From Sellimonas caecigallum (GTDB lineage: Bacteria; Bacillota; Clostridia; Lachnospirales; Lachnospiraceae), in NCBI RefSeq assembly GCF_045038405.1, contig NZ_CP173660.1, positions 1,798,001-1,862,000 on the forward strand: 64,000 nucleotides of DNA, written 5' to 3'. A program made the position numbers and the translations under genes. The notes below the pieces were generated by a model. That model was not told the origin of the DNA and did no database searches. It was given only the letters and a program-made list of their open reading frames with translations. Below, piece after piece: positions 8,224-16,273 of this stretch. Positions within the stretch are counted from its first letter, which is position 1; each line of letters starts with the position of its first letter.

Positions 8224-9012
8224 ATGGATCAGGTAGTGGAGATCAACATTCAGGGTCTTTCGAAAGTCTACAAGCTTAACAAGAAACAGATGCAGGAATC
8301 TCATACGAAAAACCCGAAAAAAACAGCAGTTGACGACCTGTCCCTTACTGCCAGACAGGGAGAGATTTATGGACTGCTGGGACCAAACGGAGCAGGGAAG
8401 ACGACAACTCTTCGCTGTATCGCAACGATCATCAAACCGACAGCCGGACAGGTATATGTAAATGGGCATGAGGTTCAAAAAGAACCGGAGGAAGTACGAA
8501 AATGTATTGGATTCCTTACCAGTGATATCAAGCTGGATCCGCAGTTTTCGGTAGACTACATGTTTGATTTTTTTGGAGAACTCAGAGGCTTGCCTCGGCA
8601 GAAGATCAAGGAGAGAAAAAAGGAACTTTTTGATTACTTCCAGATTGGGGATTTTGCCCACAAGAAGATCAAGGAATTGTCCACCGGTATGAAACAGAAA
8701 GCAGCTATCGCAGTAAGCCTTGTGCATGACCCGGAGATTATCATCTTTGACGAACCGACGAACGGACTGGATATTATCACAGCCAGAAGTGTGACAGACT
8801 ATCTCAGAAAGTTAAGAGATGACGGAAAACTCGTCATAGTCTCTACGCATATCATGTCAGAGGCAGAGAAACTTTGCGACAGGATCGGCATCATTATCGA
8901 TGGGAAAAAGACAGCGGAAGGAACATTAAAGGAACTTCTTGAAGCCACCGGAGCAGGAGATCTGGAGGATGCTTTCTTCGAGTACTACAAAGCGGCAAAG
9001 GGGGAAGCATAG
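8224..9012 (+). CDS. ABC transporter ATP-binding protein, NatA type
   Basis: A 262-residue ATPase with Walker A GPNGAGKTT (about 58), Q-loop region LTSDIKL, signature ELSTGMKQK, Walker B IIIFDEPTNGLD and switch histidine VSTHIM. Sequence and gene order match the NatAB class, which uses an ABC-2 permease to expel sodium or other small compounds. It is preceded by GAGGGAGGATAAGTT and lies three bases ahead of its permease gene. An unusual insert rich in Lys, Gln and Asn follows the first strand (residues 17-33), a feature seen in this family. The transported substrate is not shown by sequence. Confidence 0.88.
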   Translation: MDQVVEINIQGLSKVYKLNKKQMQESHTKNPKKTAVDDLSLTARQGEIYGLLGPNGAGKTTTLRCIATIIKPTAGQVYVNGHEVQKEPEEVRKCIGFLTSDIKLDPQFSVDYMFDFFGELRGLPRQKIKERKKELFDYFQIGDFAHKKIKELSTGMKQKAAIAVSLVHDPEIIIFDEPTNGLDIITARSVTDYLRKLRDDGKLVIVSTHIMSEAEKLCDRIGIIIDGKKTAEGTLKELLEATGAGDLEDAFFEYYKAAKGEA

Positions 9013-9014
9013 TT

Positions 9015-10208
9015 ATGAAGACAATCTATAAAAAAGAGCTTGCGCGGATTTTCAAAGATAAGAAAATGATTTTTTCTGTTTTTTTCCTGCCGGTACTTTT
9101 GATGGTGGGGATCATGGCTCTGGTCGGAAGTCTTTCGAAGAGCGAGATGGAAAAGATACAGGAGCATAAGTCGATCGTATACATGATCAATCAACCGGAC
9201 AGTTTTGCTCAGTTTATGGAAGCGGCAGATTTCAATATTTCTGTGAAAGACATTGCGACAGATGCGGAATTTGAAAATGCAAAAACGAAACTCAGAGATG
9301 GGGATGCAGATCTGATCATCGAATTCCCGGATAATTTTGATCAGGTCATCGCGTCATACCAAGAAGGACAGGATGTACCGCAGATCAAGACATATTATAA
9401 TCCGTCGGAAGACTATTCATCCAGCGCATATGAGACCATTTCCACACAGGGACTTGAGGCGTACCGGCAGATACTTCTGTCTCAGCGGATCGGGGATCTC
9501 AACGGCATACAGATCTTTACGGTAAACACCGACAATCCGGATATGGTCGTTCAGGATGATCAGAAGGCAAGCGGCAAAGCGCTTGGCATGATGCTTCCGT
9601 ACTTTATTACCATCCTTCTTTTTGCAGGTGCGATGGGACTTGGCGTAGATATGGTGGCTGGGGAAAAAGAGAGAGGGACAATGGCGAGCCTTCTTGTGAC
9701 CCAGGTTAAGAGAAAGTCTATTGTGCTCGGAAAAGTGTTTGCCCTTATGACGTTATCCGGCATCTCGTCTGTTATCTATATCGTAGTAATGGGCGTTTCT
9801 TTCCCGAAGATTCTGGGAGGGGACAGTGGGCTGAACTTTGAAGTGACAGTGGAGCAGATTGTAATGATCGGGGTGCTCCTTGTGGCTATCGCTTTCCTTT
9901 ATTCATCCATCATAGTTCTGATTTCTGTATTTGCGAAAGACACAAAAGAAGCAAGTACATACATTACGCCTGCTTATATGGTCGTTCTTGTCATCGGACT
10001 TATGACGATGTTCACAACGAAAGATGCAGGTACGATGGAATATATGATTCCATTTTACAATACAGCACTGGCATTGAAGGGAATCCTGGTAAATGAAGTG
10101 ACGATGGCACAGTACGGCATCACGCTTGGAGTGACACTTGTTCTTGGCGCAGTCCTCACAGTAGCCATCGCAAAGGCATTCGAAAGCGAAAAAGTGATGA
10201 ACATGTAA
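9015..10208 (+). CDS. ABC-2 type permease, NatB type
   Basis: A 397-residue membrane protein. One segment near the N-terminus (residues 18-38) is followed by a soluble extracytoplasmic region of about 150 residues and then five or six segments from about residue 195. The motif VAGEKERGTMASLL between the second and third segments is typical of NatB/YhaP permeases. It begins two bases after the ATPase stop and forms the membrane half of that transporter. A hairpin terminator follows at 10226. Confidence 0.85.
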   Translation: MKTIYKKELARIFKDKKMIFSVFFLPVLLMVGIMALVGSLSKSEMEKIQEHKSIVYMINQPDSFAQFMEAADFNISVKDIATDAEFENAKTKLRDGDADLIIEFPDNFDQVIASYQEGQDVPQIKTYYNPSEDYSSSAYETISTQGLEAYRQILLSQRIGDLNGIQIFTVNTDNPDMVVQDDQKASGKALGMMLPYFITILLFAGAMGLGVDMVAGEKERGTMASLLVTQVKRKSIVLGKVFALMTLSGISSVIYIVVMGVSFPKILGGDSGLNFEVTVEQIVMIGVLLVAIAFLYSSIIVLISVFAKDTKEASTYITPAYMVVLVIGLMTMFTTKDAGTMEYMIPFYNTALALKGILVNEVTMAQYGITLGVTLVLGAVLTVAIAKAFESEKVMNM

Positions 10209-10225
10209 TGTGTAATGATATATAT

Positions 10226-10270
10226 AAGGCGCATATACTGGTATGAAACTGGTATGTGTGCCTTTCTTAA
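10226..10270 (+). terminator. Hairpin terminator after natB-like gene
   Basis: AAGGCGCATA pairs with TGTGTGCCTT (two G-U pairs) around a loop holding a CTGGTATG-like repeat, followed by TCTTAATTTG. It ends the ABC transporter unit. Confidence 0.6.
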
Positions 10271-10308
10271 TTTGAAGCGAAGGGCACAAGGTGCAAGGAG
10301 AGAGGAAA

Positions 10309-10581
10309 ATGAAGGATGGGATCATGCGGCTGTGCGATCTGAGGGAAAAGGAAGTGATCAATACATGCAACTGTCGGAGGCTTGGCTGCGTCGTGGATCT
10401 GATCGTGGATATGAATAAAGGGTGTGTCCAGGCGATTGTTGTACCGGGACCTGGACGGTTCGGAGGACTTTTCGGTCATGACAGCGAATTTATCATCCCG
10501 TTCGAATGTATCTGCAAGGTAGGGCCGGATATTATTCTCGTGGATATCTGCGAAGAAAAATTTTTGCATCAATGCGTGTAG
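10309..10581 (+). CDS. YlmC/YmxH family sporulation protein (PRC-barrel)
   Basis: A 90-residue protein with the conserved small-barrel pattern of the YlmC/YmxH family: LCDLREKEVINTCNCRRLGCVVDL near the N-terminus, then PGPGRFGGLFG and IPFECICKVGPDIILVD. Members are restricted to endospore formers and are expressed during sporulation; the biochemical role is unknown. The start at 10309 has AAGGAGAGAGG before it, while the in-frame ATG at 10291 has none. Its presence supports a spore-forming host. Confidence 0.85.
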   Translation: MKDGIMRLCDLREKEVINTCNCRRLGCVVDLIVDMNKGCVQAIVVPGPGRFGGLFGHDSEFIIPFECICKVGPDIILVDICEEKFLHQCV

Positions 10582-10588
10582 GGAACAG

Positions 10589-10617
10589 TTGACCGGTCTT
10601 TGGACGGATGGTATACT
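10589..10617 (+). promoter_or_regulatory. Promoter for nrdR
   Basis: TTGACC and TATACT are separated by exactly 17 bases. The -10 box lies 33 bases upstream of the nrdR start codon. Confidence 0.7.
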
Positions 10618-10650
10618 TAAACCAAAAATGGGGAAAGGACGGTACACAAG

Positions 10651-11118
10651 ATGAAATGCCCTTACTGCAATCATCCGGATACCCGTGTCGTTGATTCACG
10701 TCCGGCAGAAGACGGTTCATCTATCCGGAGGAGAAGATCTTGTGACGCATGTGGGAAACGGTTTACCACCTATGAAAAAGTGGAGACGATCCCGCTGATA
10801 GTGATAAAGAAAGACAATAACCGGGAGCAGTACGACAGGGGAAAGATCGAAAAGGGGATTCTGCAGGCCTGCTACAAACGGCCCGTATCAGCAGATAAGA
10901 TCCGAAAGACAGTAGAGCAGGTGGAGACAGACATCTTCAACAGGGAAGAAAAAGAGATTTCCAGCAGCGTCATCGGGGAGATTGTCATGCACAAGCTGAA
11001 AGATCTGGACGAAGTCGCCTATGTGAGGTTTGCGTCTGTATATCGGGAATTTAAGGATGTAAATACCTTTATGGATGAACTGAAAAATATACTGGATAAA
11101 AAAGGACAGGAGAGCTGA
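10651..11118 (+). CDS. nrdR: Transcriptional repressor NrdR
   Basis: A 155-residue protein with an N-terminal zinc ribbon (CPYCNHPDT and CDACGKRF) and an ATP-cone (residues 46-136, VIKKDNNREQYDRGKIEKGI). NrdR senses ATP/dATP and represses ribonucleotide reductase genes by binding NrdR boxes. Length and all four cysteines match the family. It is a single-gene unit between a clear promoter and a hairpin that overlaps its stop codon. Confidence 0.97.
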   Translation: MKCPYCNHPDTRVVDSRPAEDGSSIRRRRSCDACGKRFTTYEKVETIPLIVIKKDNNREQYDRGKIEKGILQACYKRPVSADKIRKTVEQVETDIFNREEKEISSSVIGEIVMHKLKDLDEVAYVRFASVYREFKDVNTFMDELKNILDKKGQES

Positions 11119-11132
11119 CGGCTCTCCTGTTT
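11107..11132 (+). terminator. Hairpin overlapping the nrdR stop codon
   Basis: AGGAGAGC and GCTCTCCT form a perfect eight-base stem whose loop contains the TGA stop; GTTTGCTTCT follows. The short T run makes it a moderate terminator. Confidence 0.6.
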
Positions 11133-11165
11133 GCTTCTACCCTTTATTCAGGATTCTTTTTACCC

Positions 11166-11194
11166 TTGCGGATGAACTGGAAATACCATACAAT
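11166..11194 (+). promoter_or_regulatory. Promoter for the truA-xthA unit
   Basis: TTGCGG and TACAAT are separated by 17 bases, 36 bases upstream of the truA start. Confidence 0.5.
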
Positions 11195-11230
11195 AGAGGC
11201 GTGATAACGACAGAAGGAAAGGCGCGATTT

Positions 11231-11995
11231 ATGAGAACATATAAACTGACGATCGCATACGACGGCACAAGATATCAAGGGTGGCAGCGTCAGGCGGGAG
11301 TATCCAACACGATCCAGCATGTGGTAGAGAAAGCGATCTGCTCCGTCACAGGATATGAAGTAAAGATCCAGGGATCGGGACGGACGGACGGCGGAGTACA
11401 TGCATTTGGGCAGACAGCGAGCCTTCGCCTCTCAGGGAAAGTAGAGATCCCGGAATTCCAAAATAAACTCAATACTCTCCTGCCGGAAGACATCCGCATC
11501 CTTGATATGGAACTTGTTCCCAATACCTTCCACGGGCGGCGAAGTGCAAAAGGAAAATGCTATGTATACTATGTGGATACACGGGAGAAACAAAATGTCT
11601 TTACAAGAAAGTACACATGCCATTATCCGGAGAAGCTAAATGTGGGAGAGATGAGGGCGGCGGCGTCACACCTGTGCGGCAGGCATGACTTTACGAGTTT
11701 TACAGACCGCAAAGATGAGATCAGCTGTACGAGAAGGATTGATGAGATCCGAATCGAAGAAGAAAAAGATAAGATTATCCTGTCCTTTCGGGGGAACGGG
11801 TTTATGTACCATATGGTCCGCATCCTAAGCGGGACACTCCTGGAAGTAGGGAGCGGGAAGAAAAGAGCAAGTGATGTGGATGGCATTCTGAAGGCAAAAG
11901 ACCGGCAGAAAGCAGGTTTTCTCGCACCGGCACAGGGGTTGTTTTTAAAAGAAGTATATTATCTGGACAACAGAAAAGAGGAGGAAGGACAATGA
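11231..11995 (+). CDS. truA: tRNA pseudouridine(38-40) synthase TruA
   Basis: A 254-residue enzyme beginning MRTYKLTIAYDGTRYQGWQRQ. The catalytic aspartate is in GRTDGGVHAFGQ (about residue 52), and later blocks HDFTSFTD and GNGFMYHMVRI are typical. It converts uridines 38-40 of the tRNA anticodon arm to pseudouridine. The start at 11231 is chosen over an ATA-preceded upstream codon because the family begins here and AGAAGGAAAGG lies before it. It overlaps xthA by four bases (ATGA), so the two are translated together. Confidence 0.95.
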   Translation: MRTYKLTIAYDGTRYQGWQRQAGVSNTIQHVVEKAICSVTGYEVKIQGSGRTDGGVHAFGQTASLRLSGKVEIPEFQNKLNTLLPEDIRILDMELVPNTFHGRRSAKGKCYVYYVDTREKQNVFTRKYTCHYPEKLNVGEMRAAASHLCGRHDFTSFTDRKDEISCTRRIDEIRIEEEKDKIILSFRGNGFMYHMVRILSGTLLEVGSGKKRASDVDGILKAKDRQKAGFLAPAQGLFLKEVYYLDNRKEEEGQ

Positions 11996-12747
11996 AATTC
12001 ATATCATGGAATGTAAATGGTATCCGGGCTTGTGTGCAGAAAGGATTCCTGGATTTTTTCAAAGAGACGGATGCAGATATTTTCTGCATTCAGGAGACGA
12101 AGATGCAGGAAGGGCAGCTGGAGCTTGATCTTCCGGGATATCATCAGTACTGGAATTCTGCTGTGAGAAAAGGGTATTCCGGGACAGCGGTCTTTACAAA
12201 AAAGGAACCTATCCAAGTGTCCCGCGGAATTGGCATCGAGGAGCATGATCAGGAAGGGCGTGTTATCACTCTGGAATTTGAAGATTTTTATTTCATCACT
12301 GTGTATACACCAAACTCTCAGAATGAACTTGCAAGGCTGGATTACCGGATGCAGTGGGAAAAGGATTTTCTTGCCTATCTGAAAAAACTGGAAGAGACAA
12401 AACCGGTCGTTTTCTGCGGGGATCTGAATGTGGCGGCTGAGGAGATCGACTTAAAAAATCCGAAGACGAACAGAAAGAATGCAGGATTTACAGATGAAGA
12501 ACGGGACAAGTTCCGGACACTGAAGGCAGCTGGATTTATCGATACCTTTCGGCATTTCTATCCGGATCAGGAAGGGATCTATTCCTGGTGGTCGTACCGG
12601 TTCAGTGCCAGAAAGAAAAATGCAGGGTGGCGTATCGACTATTTCCTGGTATCAGAGTGTCTGAAAGACCGGCTTCAGGATGCGAAGATATTGACGGACA
12701 TTATGGGGAGTGATCACTGTCCGGTAGAACTTGATATGGAAGGATAA
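11992..12747 (+). CDS. xthA: Exodeoxyribonuclease III
   Basis: A 251-residue AP endonuclease/3'-5' exonuclease. Visible catalytic blocks are SWNVNGIRA, the metal ligand in IQETKMQ, VYTPNSQN, CGDLNVA, and GSDHCPV at the end. It repairs abasic sites and 3'-blocked ends in DNA. Length is normal for the family. It overlaps the end of truA and is followed five bases later by the TPR-DUF4037 gene, so it probably heads the same transcript. Confidence 0.95.
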   Translation: MKFISWNVNGIRACVQKGFLDFFKETDADIFCIQETKMQEGQLELDLPGYHQYWNSAVRKGYSGTAVFTKKEPIQVSRGIGIEEHDQEGRVITLEFEDFYFITVYTPNSQNELARLDYRMQWEKDFLAYLKKLEETKPVVFCGDLNVAAEEIDLKNPKTNRKNAGFTDEERDKFRTLKAAGFIDTFRHFYPDQEGIYSWWSYRFSARKKNAGWRIDYFLVSECLKDRLQDAKILTDIMGSDHCPVELDMEG

Positions 12748-12751
12748 AGCA

Positions 12752-14524
12752 ATGTTTGATTTACAGGAATTTCTGCAGGGACTGGATTTCCTCTACGCTT
12801 CTGGGCGCGCAAAAGAAGCGGAGAGCTATCTGAAGCAAGGGCTTAAAAATGCAGCGGCCGAAAAAGACGATGGAGCCATCCTTGCGATATTAAATGAATT
12901 GATGGGATATTACAGGGCAGCCAGCAGGTATGAGGAATGTATTCTGTGCAGCCAGCAGGCGCTGTCTCTTGCTGATGCTATGGGCCTTTCCGGCACGGCG
13001 GACTACGGAACGATGCTTCTGAATGCGGCAACCGGGTACCGGGCTGCAGGGGAATTTGAAAAGGCTGAGAAGCTTTACGAGGAGACGTATCGGATTTTCC
13101 GAAAGCACATGACCGGACCGGATTACCGGATGGCATCCCTTCACAATAATCTGAGTCTGCTCTACAGCGAGACGGGAAGATTGGAAGATGCAAAAAAAGA
13201 ATTGGAGCTTGCCATGGATACGATTGCAAAGCTTCCGGATGCAGATATCGAGACGGCCATTACCCACACGAATCTCGGCAATCTTTGTTTTCAGATGAAT
13301 CGGTTTTCCGAAGGAGCCGAACACATGAAAAAGGCGGTGTCCATCTTTGAGAGAATGCCGGACGGAAAAGATTCCCACTATGCGTCCGCTCTCTCAGGGC
13401 TTGCGGAAGCGTATTATCACGAGGGAGAGCTGGAAGAATCTGCAAGATGTTATGAGAAGGCGCTTCGTGAGATCGAAGCGTACTACGGCGAAAATGATTA
13501 CTATCAGATCACAAAACGGAATCTGGAGACGGTAAGAGATCTTCTGAAAAGGGAGAAGGCGGCAGCGGCCAGCGAGATGACAGGACTTGAGATGGCAAAG
13601 GCATACTACGAGGCATACGGGAAAAAGATGATCGAAGAAAAATTTCCTGATTATGCAGGGCGGATTGCCGTCGGTCTTGTAGGGGAAGGGTCTGAGTGTC
13701 TTGGATTTGACGACGCGGTCTCCGCGGATCATGACTATGGACCGGGATTCTGCATCTGGCTCACGAAAAAGGATTATCGGAAAATAGGGAAGAGACTTCA
13801 GGAAGAGTATGAAAAACTTCCCGGAGAATTCATGGGATTTCCGGCGAAGCATCGGACAGAACAGGGAAAAGAGCGTACCGGAGTGTTCGAGATCGGAAGT
13901 TTTTTCCAGTATCTGACTGGGTACGCGAAAGCGCCAAAGACGGAGAAGGAATGGTATTCCATTTCGGAAGAAGCGCTTCGCACAGCTACAAGCGGGGAAA
14001 TATTTTCGGATCCTCTTGGCAAATTTACAAAGCGAAGAGCGCGTTTCCTGGATCGTCCAGATACAGTACGTCTTGAAAAGCTGGCAGTGTCTCTCGGGAA
14101 AATGGCACAGGCTGGACAGTACAATTTTGGACGAGCCAAAAAGAGAGAAGATATAGGGTCAATGTATTTTGCCATGGCAGAGTTTCTGAAAGCTGCCTGC
14201 GAAGCAGTGTATCTTTTGAATGGAACGTACATGCCGTTTTATAAATGGAGAATGAGAGGGATGCGCTCTTTAAAAAAAGGCCAAAAGATCCGGAAACAGA
14301 TCGAGGAACTGATGAATGGGCAGATGGCCGGACAAGGTGTCGAAGAAAAAGCGGAAGAACAGATGGAAGCGATCTGTCAGCTCATAGTGCAGGAGTTGAA
14401 AGAAAGCGGACTCACAAAATCTGATGATCCATTCCTGGAAATTCAGAAAGCGGAAGTACGCCGTACAGCGGATATCCGGAGGATGGAAAAAGAGGAGGAA
14501 CAATGGAAAGAAAAGAGCGAGTGA
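12752..14524 (+). CDS. TPR repeat protein fused to DUF4037 (nucleotidyltransferase-like)
   Basis: A 590-residue cytosolic protein. Residues 1 to about 270 are tandem tetratricopeptide repeats (LNAATGYRAAGEFEKAEKLYEET, LHNNLSLLYSETGRLEDAKKE and others). From about 285 it becomes a DUF4037 domain with GEGSECLGFDD..SADHDYG at about 310-330, which resembles the GS...DxD metal site of the polymerase-beta nucleotidyltransferase fold. A Glu/Lys-rich helical tail follows. The next gene, DUF4125, overlaps by 22 bases; the two families commonly occur together. The target of any nucleotide transfer is unknown; the TPRs suggest protein binding. The start follows AAGGATAAAGC. Confidence 0.8.
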   Translation: MFDLQEFLQGLDFLYASGRAKEAESYLKQGLKNAAAEKDDGAILAILNELMGYYRAASRYEECILCSQQALSLADAMGLSGTADYGTMLLNAATGYRAAGEFEKAEKLYEETYRIFRKHMTGPDYRMASLHNNLSLLYSETGRLEDAKKELELAMDTIAKLPDADIETAITHTNLGNLCFQMNRFSEGAEHMKKAVSIFERMPDGKDSHYASALSGLAEAYYHEGELEESARCYEKALREIEAYYGENDYYQITKRNLETVRDLLKREKAAAASEMTGLEMAKAYYEAYGKKMIEEKFPDYAGRIAVGLVGEGSECLGFDDAVSADHDYGPGFCIWLTKKDYRKIGKRLQEEYEKLPGEFMGFPAKHRTEQGKERTGVFEIGSFFQYLTGYAKAPKTEKEWYSISEEALRTATSGEIFSDPLGKFTKRRARFLDRPDTVRLEKLAVSLGKMAQAGQYNFGRAKKREDIGSMYFAMAEFLKAACEAVYLLNGTYMPFYKWRMRGMRSLKKGQKIRKQIEELMNGQMAGQGVEEKAEEQMEAICQLIVQELKESGLTKSDDPFLEIQKAEVRRTADIRRMEKEEEQWKEKSE

Positions 14525-15132
14525 TCGAGGAGACGATCAAGATGGAATGGCTCCAGTTTCAGGAAGTCTCGAATGAAGGCGGGCGGGCCGCCTGCCAGGA
14601 CGACCAGGAGACGTTTGTGATCATGAGGAAAAGTCAGTTTCTTGCCTGGGATGAGGAGGTCATCGTAAGTTATCTCGACGATTTAAACGAGGCGCGGGAG
14701 AAAGGATGGAATCTGATCACAGAGAAGTATGCCCGTATGATGGAAAGCACAGCACCAGAGCAGTATGCAAGGTTTGCAGATGTGCTCCCGAAACGGGAGG
14801 AAGCCAGAATCCGGATCCAGGAAGATATCATATCAAAAGAGATGGAGTGGGCGGAAGAATTTGCAGCAAAGTACCCAAAACTTGGGGCTACCGGACGGAA
14901 GATCCGCACATCCGAAGACACCGAATGGGAGACATCACAGGAGACTTATCTTCGCGGCGAGATTTCCACTTATTCAGATAAAACGCTGGCTCTTTACTAT
15001 GCCATGATCTGCCGATTTGAGCGGGAAGGGAAAAATTATACAGAGATGATCCTAAACAACATGATCGCGCAGTATGGATACAAGACATTAGAACAGACGG
15101 AGGAAAGATTGGATGAAGATAGACGCAAATAA
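14503..15132 (+). CDS. DUF4125 family protein
   Basis: A 209-residue, largely helical acidic protein with MEWLQFQEVSNEGGRA.CQDD and MRKSQFLAWDEE near the start and LYYAMICRFEREGKNYTEMILNNMI near the end. These match the DUF4125 family, which has no assigned function. The start has a strong AGAGGAGGAACA site within the end of the DUF4037 gene, and its own end overlaps the next gene by 20 bases. Tight overlap on both sides implies coupled production with the TPR-DUF4037 protein, probably as a complex. Confidence 0.75.
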   Translation: MERKERVIEETIKMEWLQFQEVSNEGGRAACQDDQETFVIMRKSQFLAWDEEVIVSYLDDLNEAREKGWNLITEKYARMMESTAPEQYARFADVLPKREEARIRIQEDIISKEMEWAEEFAAKYPKLGATGRKIRTSEDTEWETSQETYLRGEISTYSDKTLALYYAMICRFEREGKNYTEMILNNMIAQYGYKTLEQTEERLDEDRRK

Positions 15133-15643
15133 GACGATAGCAGTGGCTGTCGATTACCAGGAACGGCTCATGCCGGTCATGGAGGGAAAAGAAGAACTGC
15201 TGGAGCACTCTGAAATTTTGCTCAAAGGGCTTCGCACACTGGAAATCCCGATCATCCTCACACAGCAGTACACAAGAGGACTTGGGATGACGGTAAAGGA
15301 GATTACAGATGCGGCAGGGACAGAGGACTATCAGGAAAAGATAAGTTACAGTGCCTATGAGGAACTGTCGCCCCTGATCGAGGGGAAAACCTATGTTGTT
15401 GTGTGTGGAATAGAATCCCATATCTGTGTCCTTCAGACGGTTATCGATCTGAAAGAAAACGGATATATTCCGGTACTTGTGACGGATTGCATTTCCAGCC
15501 GGAAACACCGGGACAAGGAGATGGCTCTGGAAAGAGCAAGGATAGAAGGAGCTGTTCTCACGACATACGAGGCACTGCTTTTTGAACTGCTCGGAAAAGC
15601 CGGGACGCCAAAGGCAAAGGCAATCCAGCGGTTGATCCGATAA
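15113..15643 (+). CDS. Isochorismatase-fold cysteine hydrolase
   Basis: A 176-residue protein of the isochorismatase/nicotinamidase superfamily. The catalytic triad can be read as Asp in VAVDYQE (about 14), Lys in EKISYSA (about 65) and Cys in GIESHICVLQT (about 104). The compact form resembles YcaC-like hydrolases of unknown substrate rather than true nicotinamidases, whose metal-binding histidines are not obvious. It overlaps the DUF4125 gene and precedes the alkylguanine methyltransferase by 45 bases. Confidence 0.85.
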   Translation: MKIDANKTIAVAVDYQERLMPVMEGKEELLEHSEILLKGLRTLEIPIILTQQYTRGLGMTVKEITDAAGTEDYQEKISYSAYEELSPLIEGKTYVVVCGIESHICVLQTVIDLKENGYIPVLVTDCISSRKHRDKEMALERARIEGAVLTTYEALLFELLGKAGTPKAKAIQRLIR

Positions 15644-15688
15644 AAAATACTTTTGGGAAGTCTGTGGAACTTTGGAAGGAGAATGTTT

Positions 15689-16222
15689 ATGATATATATG
15701 TCCAAATGGGAATCGCCGATTGGCGGTATTACGATGGCGGGAACCAGGGAGGAACTGACTGGACTTTGGTTTGACGGACAGAAATATTTTGAGAGCGGGC
15801 TTCCAAAAGAGCGTGAAGAAAAGGAAACGCCCGTCTTTCAGGAGACGAAAAGGTGGCTTTCGATATATTTTCAGGGAAAAGAGCCGGATTTTACACCGCC
15901 CCTTTTGCTGGAAGGATCCGAATTCAGAAAGGCAGTGTGGAGAATCCTGCTTACTATCCCGTACGGGGAGACGATGAGTTATGGGGAAATTGCCCGCAGA
16001 ATTGCAAAAGAGCAGGGGCAAACAAGGATGTCCGCCCAGGCAGTCGGAGGGGCGGTCGGTCATAATCCAATTTCTATCATCGTGCCGTGCCACAGAGTGG
16101 TAGGGACAAATGGAAGCCTGACCGGATATGCAGGTGGGATTGACCGGAAAATCAGGCTTCTGACACTGGAAAAGACGGACATGTCGGGACTTTTTGTACC
16201 GAAGAAAGGAACTGCTCTGTAA
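15689..16222 (+). CDS. ogt: Methylated-DNA-[protein]-cysteine S-methyltransferase
   Basis: A 177-residue DNA repair protein that removes O6-alkyl groups from guanine by transfer to its own cysteine. The active site VPCHRVVG lies at about residue 132, preceded by the helix-turn-helix region RKAVWRILLTIPYGETMSYGEIA and followed by the arginine-finger/Gly region TGYAGGIDRK. The start at 15689 is preferred since GGAAGGA sits eight bases ahead; 15683 and 15653 are in frame alternatives. It ends just before a bidirectional terminator. Confidence 0.93.
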   Translation: MIYMSKWESPIGGITMAGTREELTGLWFDGQKYFESGLPKEREEKETPVFQETKRWLSIYFQGKEPDFTPPLLLEGSEFRKAVWRILLTIPYGETMSYGEIARRIAKEQGQTRMSAQAVGGAVGHNPISIIVPCHRVVGTNGSLTGYAGGIDRKIRLLTLEKTDMSGLFVPKKGTAL

Positions 16223-16233
16223 TGCAGAATACA

Positions 16234-16273
16234 AAAAAGGAAAGGCGCTATTGTCCTTTCCTTTCTGTTTTTT
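16234..16273. terminator. Bidirectional terminator between ogt and MFS gene
   Basis: AAAGGAAAGG pairs with CCTTTCCTTT and is flanked by A runs on one side and CTGTTTTTT on the other. It overlaps the stop codon of the minus-strand MFS gene. Confidence 0.8.

Noticed and set aside
8224..10208. Bacteriocin immunity or lantibiotic exporter
   Set aside because: No precursor peptide or modification gene lies nearby, and the ATPase and permease match the NatAB pattern.
14888..16234. 448-residue minus-strand ORF across DUF4125, cysteine hydrolase and ogt
   Set aside because: Three recognised genes with catalytic motifs and ribosome sites lie on the plus strand here; the minus frame has low-complexity, Cys/His-rich composition typical of a shadow.
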